A DNA stretch of 64,000 nucleotides, from assembly GCF_001283065.1 (NCBI RefSeq), contig NZ_CDMK01000001.1:136091-200090 (forward strand). The letters run 5' to 3'. Position numbers and translations under genes: made by a program. Source of the DNA: Helicobacter heilmannii (GTDB lineage Bacteria; Campylobacterota; Campylobacteria; Campylobacterales; Helicobacteraceae). Shown here one piece after another: positions 27,623 to 35,852 of the stretch; the stretch's first letter is position 1, and each line of letters begins with the position of its first letter. The notes beneath the pieces were generated by a model, which was given only the letters and a program-made list of their open reading frames with translations, ran no database searches and was not told where the DNA came from.

Positions 27623-29305
27623 TTAGAACTTTTTGCTAAACCCGCCTATTTTGTCGCCTAGAGTCATTTTGCTATCTTTGGCATTGAAGGCGTGGAGTTG
27701 GTCCTGCTCTCTCTTGTGTTCTAAGCGGCGCACACTTGCCCTCACGCGGTTATTGCCTTTTTCAATCGCCACAACCACGCTGGTCACCATATCCCCCATT
27801 TTGAGCTCTTCCTTTTTCAATGGGTAGATATCCTCGGCCTTGATGAGCACATCAACGCCCTCCACACTCACAAAAATGCCAAAATCCTTCATCCCCACGA
27901 TCTTACCCTCAATGATGCCGCCCACTTTATGTTTTTGGCTAAAGGTTTCTGTGGGCGAGGCCTTCGCGTATTTCATTTCTAAAGAGATTTTCTCATTGTC
28001 TTTGTCGATTTTAAGGATTTTAGTTTTCACCACATCCCCGACCTTGAAATGGTCTTTGCATTTTTGGTCCTGCTCCCAAAACGCATCTTTGTTGTGTAGC
28101 AGGCCATCCACACCCCCTAAATTGATGAACGCCCCAAAGTTGGTCAAAGTGGCGACTTTGCCCTCGATCACATCGCCCACGCGGTGTTTAGACACAAATT
28201 CGTTGAAGGGTTTGTCTGAGAGTTGTTTTAAAGATACACGCAAACGGCGGTTTTTGCTGTCGATCTCGATGATTTTAACATCGATCTCTTGGTTGAGCTC
28301 CAAGTAGTCGCTGGGGTGTTTGACATCTTTGTTCCACGAAATCTCTGAGATGTGTAAAAAACCCTCAATATCGTTGCCAATATCCACAAACACGCCGTAG
28401 TTTTCAATGTTGCTCACCACGACTTTAATCGCATAGCCCACTTTTAATTTGGTTTGAATCTCTTCCCAAGGATCTTCCATAGTGGCTTTAATGGAGAGCA
28501 ACAGGCGTTTTTTCTTCTCATCGTAAGATAAGGCCTTCACCTGTACCACATCGCCCTCTTTAAAGTGTTTAGCGGGGTTGGTAGAGCCCCTATGGGTGAT
28601 CTCGGTATAATGTACCAAGCCCTCGACCCCCTCTACCTCCACAAACACGCCAAAGCTCGTCACACTTTTGACCACACCCGTATAAATAGCACCCGATTCG
28701 ACGAGTTTTTGGGATTGTTCGTGTTGGTATTTGCTGTAAATATCGAAGAAGCGTTTGCGTGAGATCGCGATCGAAGCGTTCTTAGGGTCGATCGCCGTGA
28801 TGCAGGCTTTAATGTGCTTGCCAATGTGCTTGGCATCCCTTTTTAAAGACGATTGCGCCTTGGAGAGGAAATACTCCACGCCCTCATTGTCCACCACGAT
28901 GTAACCACCCTTGTTCTCCCTAGCGACCTTGCCCTCCACGATTTTTTCTTTAAAATCTCCACCCAAAGATTGGATTTTTTCTTGGTTTTTAACAAAGGCC
29001 AGTGCCCGCTTATAAGACACGCTGGGCCGCTCGCCCTTTTGGGACACATAGACCTGGATCGTGTCGTTTACTCCAAAGAGCAACTCTCCTTGAGCGTCCC
29101 TAATTTCACTCAAGGGCAAACGCCCCTCTGTTTTGCCCCCCACACTCACCATCGCGTAGTCTTCTTGTTCGTTGATCGAAACAACCACACCCTCTCTAAG
29201 CGCGCCTTTTTGCTCCACCTCTTCGGCTTGCATATACTCCTGCATGTAGTCCTGAAACTCTTTGGACTCGCTATGGCTGCCTAGAGACTCTAATTCTTTA
29301 TTCAT
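27623..29305 (-). CDS. rpsA: 30S ribosomal protein S1
   Basis: Binds mRNA on the small subunit for translation initiation. 560 residues from the ATG at 29305 (AAGGGTG eight bases upstream), matching the H. pylori length of about 556; the frame extends upstream only through the promoter. Six S1 OB-fold repeats can be seen, several with the FGVFVEVEGVEGLVH or YGVFVDIGNDIEGFLH type core, for example near residues 215, 300, 385 and 475. A clear TATAAT lies 35 bases upstream on the minus strand. Confidence 0.97.
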   Translation of the reverse strand: MNKELESLGSHSESKEFQDYMQEYMQAEEVEQKGALREGVVVSINEQEDYAMVSVGGKTEGRLPLSEIRDAQGELLFGVNDTIQVYVSQKGERPSVSYKRALAFVKNQEKIQSLGGDFKEKIVEGKVARENKGGYIVVDNEGVEYFLSKAQSSLKRDAKHIGKHIKACITAIDPKNASIAISRKRFFDIYSKYQHEQSQKLVESGAIYTGVVKSVTSFGVFVEVEGVEGLVHYTEITHRGSTNPAKHFKEGDVVQVKALSYDEKKKRLLLSIKATMEDPWEEIQTKLKVGYAIKVVVSNIENYGVFVDIGNDIEGFLHISEISWNKDVKHPSDYLELNQEIDVKIIEIDSKNRRLRVSLKQLSDKPFNEFVSKHRVGDVIEGKVATLTNFGAFINLGGVDGLLHNKDAFWEQDQKCKDHFKVGDVVKTKILKIDKDNEKISLEMKYAKASPTETFSQKHKVGGIIEGKIVGMKDFGIFVSVEGVDVLIKAEDIYPLKKEELKMGDMVTSVVVAIEKGNNRVRASVRRLEHKREQDQLHAFNAKDSKMTLGDKIGGFSKKF

Positions 29306-29339
29306 TACAAACACCCTTTTTACAACAAAATTAGTTACA

Positions 29340-29345
29340 ATTATA
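29340..29345 (-). promoter_or_regulatory. -10 box of rpsA
   Basis: TATAAT on the minus strand (complement of 29340-29345), 35 bases before the rpsA ATG. It lies 13 bases from the opposing TATAAT of the glycosyltransferase gene. Confidence 0.65.
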
Positions 29346-29358
29346 GCTTTAATTCCCT

Positions 29359-29364
29359 TATAAT
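29359..29364 (+). promoter_or_regulatory. -10 box of the glycosyltransferase gene
   Basis: TATAAT at 29359-29364, giving a likely transcript start near 29371 and a short leader before the ATG at 29382. The TTG at 29364 and GTG at 29367 would fall at or before the transcript start, which argues for the ATG. Confidence 0.55.
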
Positions 29365-29381
29365 TGGTGAAAAAAGTGAAC

Positions 29382-30230
29382 ATGGAGAGCCATACTTACA
29401 CCTTTAGAAACACCCATTTTAAAAGCGTGTCCTTGATCATCACCACCTATAACCAAGAGCGTCGCTTGCAAATGGTGCTTGATTCGGTGCTGAACTTGGC
29501 ATGTCTGCCTAGCGAAGTGTTGATCGCTGACGATGGGAGCGGACCCAAGACTAAGGATTTGGTTGAAAGTTACCAACTCCTTTTCGCCCAAAAGAATTTG
29601 CCCTTAAAACATGTATGGCAAGAAGATTTGGGTTTTAGGGCTGCTAAGAGCCGCAACAACGCCATCAAAGAAGCCACAAGCGAATACATCATCACCATCG
29701 ATACGGACATCATTCTATCTTCCATGTTCATTGCCGACCACATGCACTTTGCCCATCCTGGGGTGTTGGCGCAAGGTACCCGTTTGACCCTAGATTCCAC
29801 AGAGAGCAACCAGCTTTTAGAAAGGGGAGATTTTCGCCTAGCCTACGCCAAGAAATCATTGAAAAATTTCCGTTGTTTGCCCCTTGCCCGCCTGGTTGCA
29901 TGGCGGATGCGCACCGCTAAGGTGTTGGAAGATGCCCAGGTGTGGCGCAATGGAATTGGGTGGGTGAGGAGCGCAAACATGGGTTTTAGCAAGGCGGATT
30001 TTAACGCCATCGAAGGATTTAACGAGGAGTATATCGGCTGGGGCGGAGAAGATGGGGAGTTTGTCATGCGTTTTTTATTCAACGGGGGGCGGGTGCAAAA
30101 ACTGCGCTTTTGCGCCCTAGCGTACCACATTTATCACCCCGAAAACAGTCGACACAATCTACACACCAACCACCTCATCACCATCAGGACCCTGCTTGGC
30201 AAAAAGATCAGCTGGAAAGACCCCCCCTAA
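29382..30230 (+). CDS. Family 2 glycosyltransferase with galactosyltransferase-type C-terminal motif
   Basis: 282 residues. The GT-A fold is shown by SLIITTYNQERRL, LIADDGSG and the metal-binding TIDTDI, and the C-terminal part has NEEYIGWGGEDGEFVMRF, the W-G-G/E-D acceptor motif of the Glyco_transf_7C class. Probably adds a sugar to lipopolysaccharide in the cytoplasm; H. pylori HP0102 is a similar single-domain enzyme linked to LPS. Ends in a C7 run just before the stop, which overlaps the stop of the opposing gene by four bases. Confidence 0.85.
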   Translation: MESHTYTFRNTHFKSVSLIITTYNQERRLQMVLDSVLNLACLPSEVLIADDGSGPKTKDLVESYQLLFAQKNLPLKHVWQEDLGFRAAKSRNNAIKEATSEYIITIDTDIILSSMFIADHMHFAHPGVLAQGTRLTLDSTESNQLLERGDFRLAYAKKSLKNFRCLPLARLVAWRMRTAKVLEDAQVWRNGIGWVRSANMGFSKADFNAIEGFNEEYIGWGGEDGEFVMRFLFNGGRVQKLRFCALAYHIYHPENSRHNLHTNHLITIRTLLGKKISWKDPP

Positions 30231-31150
30231 AATTCTATATTGTCTGAATTGACATCGGCTGTGCCTGCCCCCACGCCATTTTGGTAGTTGCGCAGTTGTT
30301 TAAACGCCTGCGCTTTGATGCGCTCGATGGCAAAACTGCGGGTGCGCTGGTCGGCACTTAGGTGCTTGGAGTAAACAACATCCCCTTGGCAGTTTTTGAT
30401 GTTGATGTCTAACCCGATATGAAACAGCCCATTACCCTCGCTGGTGTAAAGCTTATTGTTGATGGTATAAAAGCCTGGGGCTGTGGTTTGGTCCACAAAG
30501 CGTGCGTATTGGCCGGTGAGGGCATTGGCGATTTCAGGGTCTGCTCCATTAGCAAAAATAATTTGTGCCTTGGGTTTGGGGCTGTTGGCCTTGATGAGTT
30601 CTTGATAGGAGGTTAGAGAGGCTGAGGCGCGTCCATAGGCACTCAAAATCTCTTGCATGGGGGTCATTTTGTCTAAGAGGCTTTGGATTTGCTGCTTTTC
30701 TTTGATGAATATCCCCTTGCAACCTTGGGCGGGCTTAAAAGGGCTCAGGGTGTTGTAAAGGTCGGCGTAGCGTTTAGAGAGCAGGTTTAAGAACATGTTT
30801 TTATCCATGCGCACACGGGTGTAGCACTTGTCCCTATGGCACTCTTGTTTGTCGGTGTCTACATGCACCAATTTAAGCGAATCGACCACAAGTTTGATGT
30901 TTTGGCTGGATTTTTTATCCAGTGTCTTGTTGTGTCTAGTGGTGGTACTGGTGGTTTTAGAGGATACATGCACTGAGATGCTGCTGGCTAAATCGTTCAA
31001 CGCCTTTTCCTTGGCGGCTTCTTTGCTGTTGCCTGAACCACTGCCGTAGAAAAACTGAGGTTTATTTGGGGTGTGCTCATACCAGTGGGGGATGGCTTGC
31101 AAACAAAGGGGTAAGCTAAGCACTGCAATCCAAGATTTTTTAGAAACCAT
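30227..31150 (-). CDS. LPP20-family secreted envelope protein
   Basis: 307 residues from the ATG at 31150, which has AAGGAG seven bases upstream; the longer frame is unlikely. The signal peptide is MVSKKSWIAVLSLPLCLQA; the LPLC stretch is a poor lipobox, so cleavage after LQA is more likely than lipidation. Next comes the LPP20 domain with PHWYEHTP, FFYGSGSGNSKEAAKEKAL and DLASSISVHVSS. The C-terminal half is not recognised. It sits just downstream of the COG3014-like lipoprotein gene (stop 31198), so the pair is probably co-transcribed. Confidence 0.78.
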   Translation of the reverse strand: MVSKKSWIAVLSLPLCLQAIPHWYEHTPNKPQFFYGSGSGNSKEAAKEKALNDLASSISVHVSSKTTSTTTRHNKTLDKKSSQNIKLVVDSLKLVHVDTDKQECHRDKCYTRVRMDKNMFLNLLSKRYADLYNTLSPFKPAQGCKGIFIKEKQQIQSLLDKMTPMQEILSAYGRASASLTSYQELIKANSPKPKAQIIFANGADPEIANALTGQYARFVDQTTAPGFYTINNKLYTSEGNGLFHIGLDINIKNCQGDVVYSKHLSADQRTRSFAIERIKAQAFKQLRNYQNGVGAGTADVNSDNIEF

Positions 31151-31197
31151 GCAAAACTCCTTCATCAAAAAATCCATTTTAACACAAGATAACCAAT

Positions 31198-32574
31198 TTA
31201 CCACAATCTCCACACCCGCCCCGAAGTTTCAAAGCTGCGAATGTACAAAACATGGTCTTTGCCAGCGCAAAAGTCTTTAGACTCGGGCGGGGGGGTGCTT
31301 ACTTGGCAGGACACAAACTTAAATCTAAAGATTTCTTGCCCATCGGCTAAGACATGGATGGGTTGTCTGTAGCTGTTTTTTAAGCGTAGGATGTAAAACT
31401 TATGGGGGAAAAGGGCGGGGGAGCGGATGTCTGCCGAGGTGCTCGCTGCCGCATAAATAGAGGAAAACAACCCGCCCAACACGCCCAAGTATTGATTGGA
31501 TACCGCCTCTAGCCCCACTTTTAGGGCGGTGGATGTGAGTGCACGGGTGAGGATATAGGGCAGTTGTTTTTTAAACTCGCTGGCAATGAGCGCGTCTAAG
31601 AGTAATAGATTTTCAAAGATTTCTTGCCTTTGTCCCACTTGCACACTAAAGGAGCTTCTAAAGTCCATGCCGTCCTTAAGTTGCGGGAGAGCTAGGCTAG
31701 CATCATAAATCCCATTGGGCAGGGGCAAGGGAACATTGATTTTAAACTCTTGTTTGGTCGCCTGCTGTCCGTCCTCAATAAAAATCCATGTGAAGCGTTG
31801 CTTGGAGGGGTATTGGAAGAACAACAAATCCTCGCCTATGGTGGTGGAGTGGCTGATTCCATAGGCTTCTTTGAGATAGTCTAGTCCCTTGTTTAGGTCG
31901 TTGTTCTCCACAAAAAACAACCCAGATAGGTAGGACACCACGGGGTTGATGAGGTCATTGTAGGCATAGAAGTCGTTGAGGTTGGTGTATTCATTGTTTA
32001 GGATTTCTTGTACCTGGGCGTTGGATTGACGGGCACTAAGGTGGCCAGAGCCTTGTTGTTGCATTTTCTCAACTGCCTTGCGGATCTCTTTATTGTAAAA
32101 CTCCTTAGCCCGTCTTTGGCGGTCATTTGCCCTATTAAACTCCACCCGTGCATCTTTAGGATTGCCCATCAAAAGGTAATCTATCGCCTTATAGTAGTTT
32201 AAAAGTACCCCCTCGTAGACATTGCCCGTGTAGGCCCTAACATTGTCATTCACCAACACCGCCCCCACAGTACCTAAAGAGCGGCTAAAGAGGTTATGGT
32301 GGTGGTCGTAGCGCAACTCGGCGAGGTTTAAAGCTCTAATGGATTGCGGGTATTGATCGGCCATTAAAGCGCTCATGCCCTGTTGCAAGTCCCACAATAA
32401 GGCATTGCTGTGGTCTTTGTGTGCCATTTTTTTAGAAAAAGCATAGGCCTCTTTAAACTGCGCGCCGTTGTAATAAATTTGGTTGAAGCGCTGCAACTGC
32501 TCTCGATTGCCCGTGCAACCCGCCAAAAAGCCCAACACCACCACCACAAAAATCCAAGCTGTTATTCTCTGCAT
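31198..32574 (-). CDS. COG3014-like lipoprotein with TPR-like N-terminal half
   Basis: 458 residues from the ATG at 32574 (AAGGGTG upstream); the frame extends further only through the 4.5S RNA region. Signal MQRITAWIFVVVVLGFLAGC with Cys20 as lipidation site. The N-terminal half is helical with repeats such as NQIYYNGAQFKEAYAF, LLWDLQQGMSALM and LNYYKAIDYLLMGNPKDARVEF; the C-terminal half has a glycine/alanine stretch and a beta-rich end. In other bacteria COG3014 proteins occur with CsgG-like and DUF799 lipoproteins; here the partner is an LPP20 protein. The cellular role is unknown. Confidence 0.78.
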   Translation of the reverse strand: MQRITAWIFVVVVLGFLAGCTGNREQLQRFNQIYYNGAQFKEAYAFSKKMAHKDHSNALLWDLQQGMSALMADQYPQSIRALNLAELRYDHHHNLFSRSLGTVGAVLVNDNVRAYTGNVYEGVLLNYYKAIDYLLMGNPKDARVEFNRANDRQRRAKEFYNKEIRKAVEKMQQQGSGHLSARQSNAQVQEILNNEYTNLNDFYAYNDLINPVVSYLSGLFFVENNDLNKGLDYLKEAYGISHSTTIGEDLLFFQYPSKQRFTWIFIEDGQQATKQEFKINVPLPLPNGIYDASLALPQLKDGMDFRSSFSVQVGQRQEIFENLLLLDALIASEFKKQLPYILTRALTSTALKVGLEAVSNQYLGVLGGLFSSIYAAASTSADIRSPALFPHKFYILRLKNSYRQPIHVLADGQEIFRFKFVSCQVSTPPPESKDFCAGKDHVLYIRSFETSGRVWRLW

Positions 32575-32626
32575 CAACACCCTTAAACCTTTTTGCCATT
32601 TTATCAAAATGTAAGCAAACCTATAA

Positions 32627-32632
32627 GATAAT
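32627..32632 (+). promoter_or_regulatory. Putative -10 box of the 4.5S RNA gene
   Basis: GATAAT, overlapping TATAAG at 32622-32627, would start a transcript near 32640, in agreement with the expected 5' end of the SRP RNA. Confidence 0.45.
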
Positions 32633-32639
32633 TTAGTTT

Positions 32640-32740
32640 GCCTTTTCTTAGACCTATGCAATGGGGTATTTAAACAACGCTTCAGGGTGGGAACACAGCA
32701 GAGCATTTAGGTATCTTGTGTGCCTTAGCCATCTGAGAAG
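32640..32740 (+). ncRNA. ffs: 4.5S RNA, RNA of the signal recognition particle
   Basis: The apical domain that binds Ffh is spelled out at 32679-32704: GCT-TCAGG-GTG-GGAA-CAC-AGCAG-AGC. That is a GGAA tetraloop closed by GTG/CAC, the asymmetric loop with CAGG on the 5' side and AGCA on the 3' side, and an outer GCT/AGC stem, exactly the helix 8 layout of bacterial SRP RNA. Flanks can pair partly (TGCAA with TTGTG). Promoter-like sequence precedes it and no protein frame uses it. The ends are estimates for a roughly 100-base small SRP RNA. It lies in the divergent gap between the COG3014-like gene and fmt. Confidence 0.85.
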
Positions 32741-32769
32741 GGGCTTTAAACCACATTTAAGTTTTAAAC

Positions 32770-33678
32770 ATGCGTGTTTTGTTCATGGGAACTCCCCATT
32801 TTGCCCGTGTGGTGTTGCAACAGCTCTTTTTAGAGGGCTTTGACATTGTCGGGCTTGTAACCCAGCCTAGCAAACCCTTTGGGCGGCAATACCAGTTGAA
32901 AGACAGCGCAACCAAGACCTTTATTTTAGAAAATCACCCATACATTCCTATTTTAGAGCCAAATAAAATTGACGAAGAGGCCTTGCAGGCCATTGCCACT
33001 TTAGAGCCCGACAAAATCGTAGTTGTGGCCTATGGCAAGATTTTACCCCAAGCCTTGCTAGATTTAGCCCCATGTTTAAATTTGCACGGCTCGATCCTAC
33101 CTCAATTTAGGGGGGCTAGCCCTTTGCAAGAAATGATTTTACACGATTTGCCCGCCTATGGCGTGAGCGTGATTTTAATGGACGCACACATGGACACGGG
33201 GGACATCTTGGGCGTGGCTTCATTTAAAAAAGACAAAGATTATAATTTGCAAGACTTGGGCACAAGGCTGGCCATCTTGGGCGCGGAGCTTATGGCAGGC
33301 GTGCTTAAAAACTTTGAAAACATCACACCTGTGGCGCAAGATCACAGCCAAGCCACCTATTGCAAGAAAATCAGCAAAATCGATGGCTTGGTGGATTTTA
33401 GTGAGGCTAAAGGGCTCTATTTAAAATATCTGGCCTACTACCCATGGCCTGGAGTGTTTTTAAGAAGCGGGCTAAAACTCCTTAGTATTGAGCTGCTAAG
33501 CACAGCAGAGAAACACCAAGAGGGCAAGATTTTAACGATAGATGGCGAGGGAGTACTCGTGGGGTGCGCTAGGGGGGTGCTAAAGATCGCTAAAGTGCAG
33601 GCCCCGGGCAAACAAAAAGTCGCAACAAGGGCGTACTTGAGTGGCAAGCGTTTGAAAGTCGGGGATATCTTAAGTTGA
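32770..33678 (+). CDS. fmt: Methionyl-tRNA formyltransferase
   Basis: Formylates the initiator Met-tRNA. 302 residues with the N-terminal formyltransferase domain: MRVLFMGTPHFARVVL, the catalytic LNLHGSILPQFRGASP (Asn-His-Ser set), and MDAHMDTGDIL with the conserved Asp; a C-terminal OB-type domain with YYPWPGVFLR. The start has little ribosome site (TTTAAG). The stop overlaps the birA start. Same order as HP1141-HP1140. Confidence 0.96.
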   Translation: MRVLFMGTPHFARVVLQQLFLEGFDIVGLVTQPSKPFGRQYQLKDSATKTFILENHPYIPILEPNKIDEEALQAIATLEPDKIVVVAYGKILPQALLDLAPCLNLHGSILPQFRGASPLQEMILHDLPAYGVSVILMDAHMDTGDILGVASFKKDKDYNLQDLGTRLAILGAELMAGVLKNFENITPVAQDHSQATYCKKISKIDGLVDFSEAKGLYLKYLAYYPWPGVFLRSGLKLLSIELLSTAEKHQEGKILTIDGEGVLVGCARGVLKIAKVQAPGKQKVATRAYLSGKRLKVGDILS

Positions 33679-34298
33679 TGCAAATTTTAGAGTTTGGGAG
33701 CCTGCCCTCCACGCAAGTGTATTTGGCCGAGCAGATTAGAAACAAGAGCCTCAAGTCCCCTATTTGCGTGTGGGCGCACAAACAAAGCGCGGGCATAGGC
33801 AGTCGCGGGCAGGCGTGGGAGAGCGTGGATAAGGCTCTCACTTTTTCCTTTGCGCTCAACATAGATACCCACATCCCTAAACAGAGTCTAAGCCTATACT
33901 TTGGTTATCTATTTAAACAAGCCCTACACAGCTTGGGACATACAGAGGTGTGGCTCAAGTGGCCCAATGATTTGTATGTCGGGGATGCGAAAGTGGGTGG
34001 GGTGATGAGCCAAATATACAAGGACATAGTCATTTGCGGGATTGGGCTGAATATCCACGCGCGCGCGCATGCCAGCGTTGCCCTGCCCCCTAAAGAGGCT
34101 CTACACGCCTTTTTAGAGAGCCTTCAACCCCCCCCCACTTGGGCGGACATTTTTAAAGCCTATAAAATCGACTTTGAGCGCACCAACTCTGGGCAATTCT
34201 TTAAACACGAAAGCGGATTAATCCCCCTATCTCAAGCCACCATGCGCTCCGATGGCGGGTTAGAGATTGCCGGGCAAGTCTATTACTCCCGGCGCTAA
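33678..34298 (+). CDS. birA: Biotin--[acetyl-CoA-carboxylase] ligase
   Basis: Attaches biotin to the carboxyl carrier protein AccB. 206 residues, a short form without the DNA-binding domain of E. coli BirA, so it is an enzyme only. Motifs: FGSLPSTQVYL, the SAGIGSRGQAWES block, LKWPNDLYVGDAKVGGVM and ICGIGLNIH. The ATG at 33678 overlaps the fmt stop (TGATG); a TTG at 33675 is also possible. A run of nine C at 34128-34136 lies in the C-terminal third. In H. pylori parA and parB follow birA; here atpF' follows after 60 bases. Confidence 0.93.
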   Translation: MQILEFGSLPSTQVYLAEQIRNKSLKSPICVWAHKQSAGIGSRGQAWESVDKALTFSFALNIDTHIPKQSLSLYFGYLFKQALHSLGHTEVWLKWPNDLYVGDAKVGGVMSQIYKDIVICGIGLNIHARAHASVALPPKEALHAFLESLQPPPTWADIFKAYKIDFERTNSGQFFKHESGLIPLSQATMRSDGGLEIAGQVYYSRR

Positions 34299-34358
34299 AG
34301 CCACTAACAAGCTTAAGCGTGCTAGAATAAGAGTTTTTATCGGTAAAGGATTTGGCGC

Positions 34359-34784
34359 ATGAGCATTACAATCAATGTCTATTTAATGGCGGTGGTTTTC
34401 ATCACCTTCATCACTCTTTTAGTGTCGCTGAGTGGCGGGGTGTATAAGCCCCTGCTTGCCAACATGGATGCAAGGGAGGATTCCATGCTTAAAGACAGGC
34501 GTAACATCGAGCAACTGCACCAAGAAGTGCAAGGCTACCAACAGGAAGCCCAAAATATCCTAAAAGAAGCTCGTTTGCAAGCGGATAAAATCATGCAGGA
34601 CGCGCTTTACAACGCAAGGTCGAACTATGAGTCGGTCGTGGCACAAAAGGAGGAGGAGCTAGAGAAACAAGCCGAGCAAGTCGCCCTAGCATTAAAGGAA
34701 AGTAAAAGTAATTTGAAATTACAATTAGCCCGTGATTTGCCCGCTTTAGAGGCTTTGTTGAAACTAAAAATATCTCAAATTTAA
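34359..34784 (+). CDS. atpF': F1Fo-ATPase subunit b' (AtpF')
   Basis: Peripheral-stalk subunit of the ATP synthase. 141 residues with one N-terminal membrane helix (about 8-27, MAVVFITFITLLVSLSG) and a long, charged coiled coil. Helicobacter has two b-type subunits, b' and b, encoded in tandem. Ribosome site AAAGGAT before the ATG; a TAGAAT -10-like box lies at about 34322-34327. First of the atp genes, followed after two bases by atpF. Confidence 0.92.
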   Translation: MSITINVYLMAVVFITFITLLVSLSGGVYKPLLANMDAREDSMLKDRRNIEQLHQEVQGYQQEAQNILKEARLQADKIMQDALYNARSNYESVVAQKEEELEKQAEQVALALKESKSNLKLQLARDLPALEALLKLKISQI

Positions 34785-34792
34785 GGTTGAAT

Positions 34793-35305
34793 TTGTTACA
34801 GCGCATTTTTCTTGGGGTTTTGGTTTTTGGAGGTGTCGCCAGTGCTGCGCCTTTGGGGCATACAGACATTGTGATGCGAATCCTCAATTTCCTTTTGTTT
34901 ATGGGGATTTTATGGTATTGCACCGCCAACACCTTTAAGAATATCCTAGCTACAAGGCGGGCAAAAATTTCTAAAAGCCTAGAACAGCTCCAAGAGGAAC
35001 GCCAAGCTGCCAAAGAACAGAAGGAACAGGCACTCAAAGCCCTAGAGGAAGCCAAAGCCCAAGCCACCCAAATTGTCTCCAACGCCAAACAAGAAGCGTA
35101 TTTACTCACCCAAAAGTTTGACCAGCAATCCAAAGCCACGATTGAAAAGTTGATCAAAAACCACCAAGCAACGCAAGAAAAAGAGGACGAGCGCATGCAA
35201 GCCGAGGCGATCGCCGAAGTGCTGGGCGATCTCTTTGAAGGGGCTAAGGCGGAGCTTAACACCCCCAATTACATGCATTTAATCCAACAAAAAGTTGCCC
35301 AATGA
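34793..35305 (+). CDS. atpF: F1Fo-ATPase subunit b
   Basis: Second peripheral-stalk subunit. About 170 residues: an N-terminal hydrophobic segment that resembles a signal sequence (IFLGVLVFGGVASAAP), a membrane helix with LNFLLFMGILWYCTA, then an extended coiled coil. No ATG is available; I choose the TTG at 34793 because AAGG is properly spaced from it, while the TTG at 34787 abuts AAGG. H. pylori AtpF has the same two hydrophobic segments. Overlaps atpH by four bases. Confidence 0.9.
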   Translation: MLQRIFLGVLVFGGVASAAPLGHTDIVMRILNFLLFMGILWYCTANTFKNILATRRAKISKSLEQLQEERQAAKEQKEQALKALEEAKAQATQIVSNAKQEAYLLTQKFDQQSKATIEKLIKNHQATQEKEDERMQAEAIAEVLGDLFEGAKAELNTPNYMHLIQQKVAQ

Positions 35306-35832
35306 TAGAGTTGATCGTTGCCAAATATACCCAAGCCCTAAAACATGCCCTAAGTCCCGAGGAGTTGAATCAAGCCATGGAGGCACTAGAAGCCTTATGC
35401 GCTCTGTATAGCCACCCCGACTTTTTAGCGGTGATCCACTCCCCCCACTACCCCGACAGTCTAAAGCAAGAAATTTTGGAGTGCTTTTTGGAGGACAAGG
35501 GGGGCAAATTACATAATTTGTTGCGCTTACTCGTTTTACATAAACGACTAGAATTGTTGCCCCTCATTTACAATACCCTAAAAGCCCAGGCCCAAAGAGA
35601 GGAAAACATTTACCAAGGCTATCTCTACAGCAATCAAGAGTTGTCTTTGGAGCAGGTACAACAGCTCGCTGGACAAGTGTCTGCCCACTTCAACATCACT
35701 TTAAAACTCAAGGCTCTACACCAAGACAAGGAAGGCGTGCGTTTGGTGATCCCTGATTTAGAAGTGGAGATTGCCTTTTACAAAGAGAATTACTTTAACC
35801 AGCTTAGACAACACATCTTGCAAGCGGTGTAA
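35302..35832 (+). CDS. atpH: F1Fo-ATPase subunit delta
   Basis: Links the peripheral stalk to the top of F1. 176 residues, normal for the family: helical N-terminal domain ([32 protein letters not shown]) and a C-terminal part with INLTLKLK-like [18 protein letters not shown] overlap with atpF upstream; 20 bases to atpA. Confidence 0.93.
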   Translation: MIELIVAKYTQALKHALSPEELNQAMEALEALCALYSHPDFLAVIHSPHYPDSLKQEILECFLEDKGGKLHNLLRLLVLHKRLELLPLIYNTLKAQAQREENIYQGYLYSNQELSLEQVQQLAGQVSAHFNITLKLKALHQDKEGVRLVIPDLEVEIAFYKENYFNQLRQHILQAV

Positions 35833-35852
35833 AATACAAAAAAGGAGATAAA

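Noticed and set aside
34591-35268. 225-codon open frame on the minus strand opposite atpF' and atpF
   Set aside because: It is antisense to two well-identified coiled-coil genes and its translation is low-complexity Ser/Ala/Cys with no motif; a shadow of biased codons.
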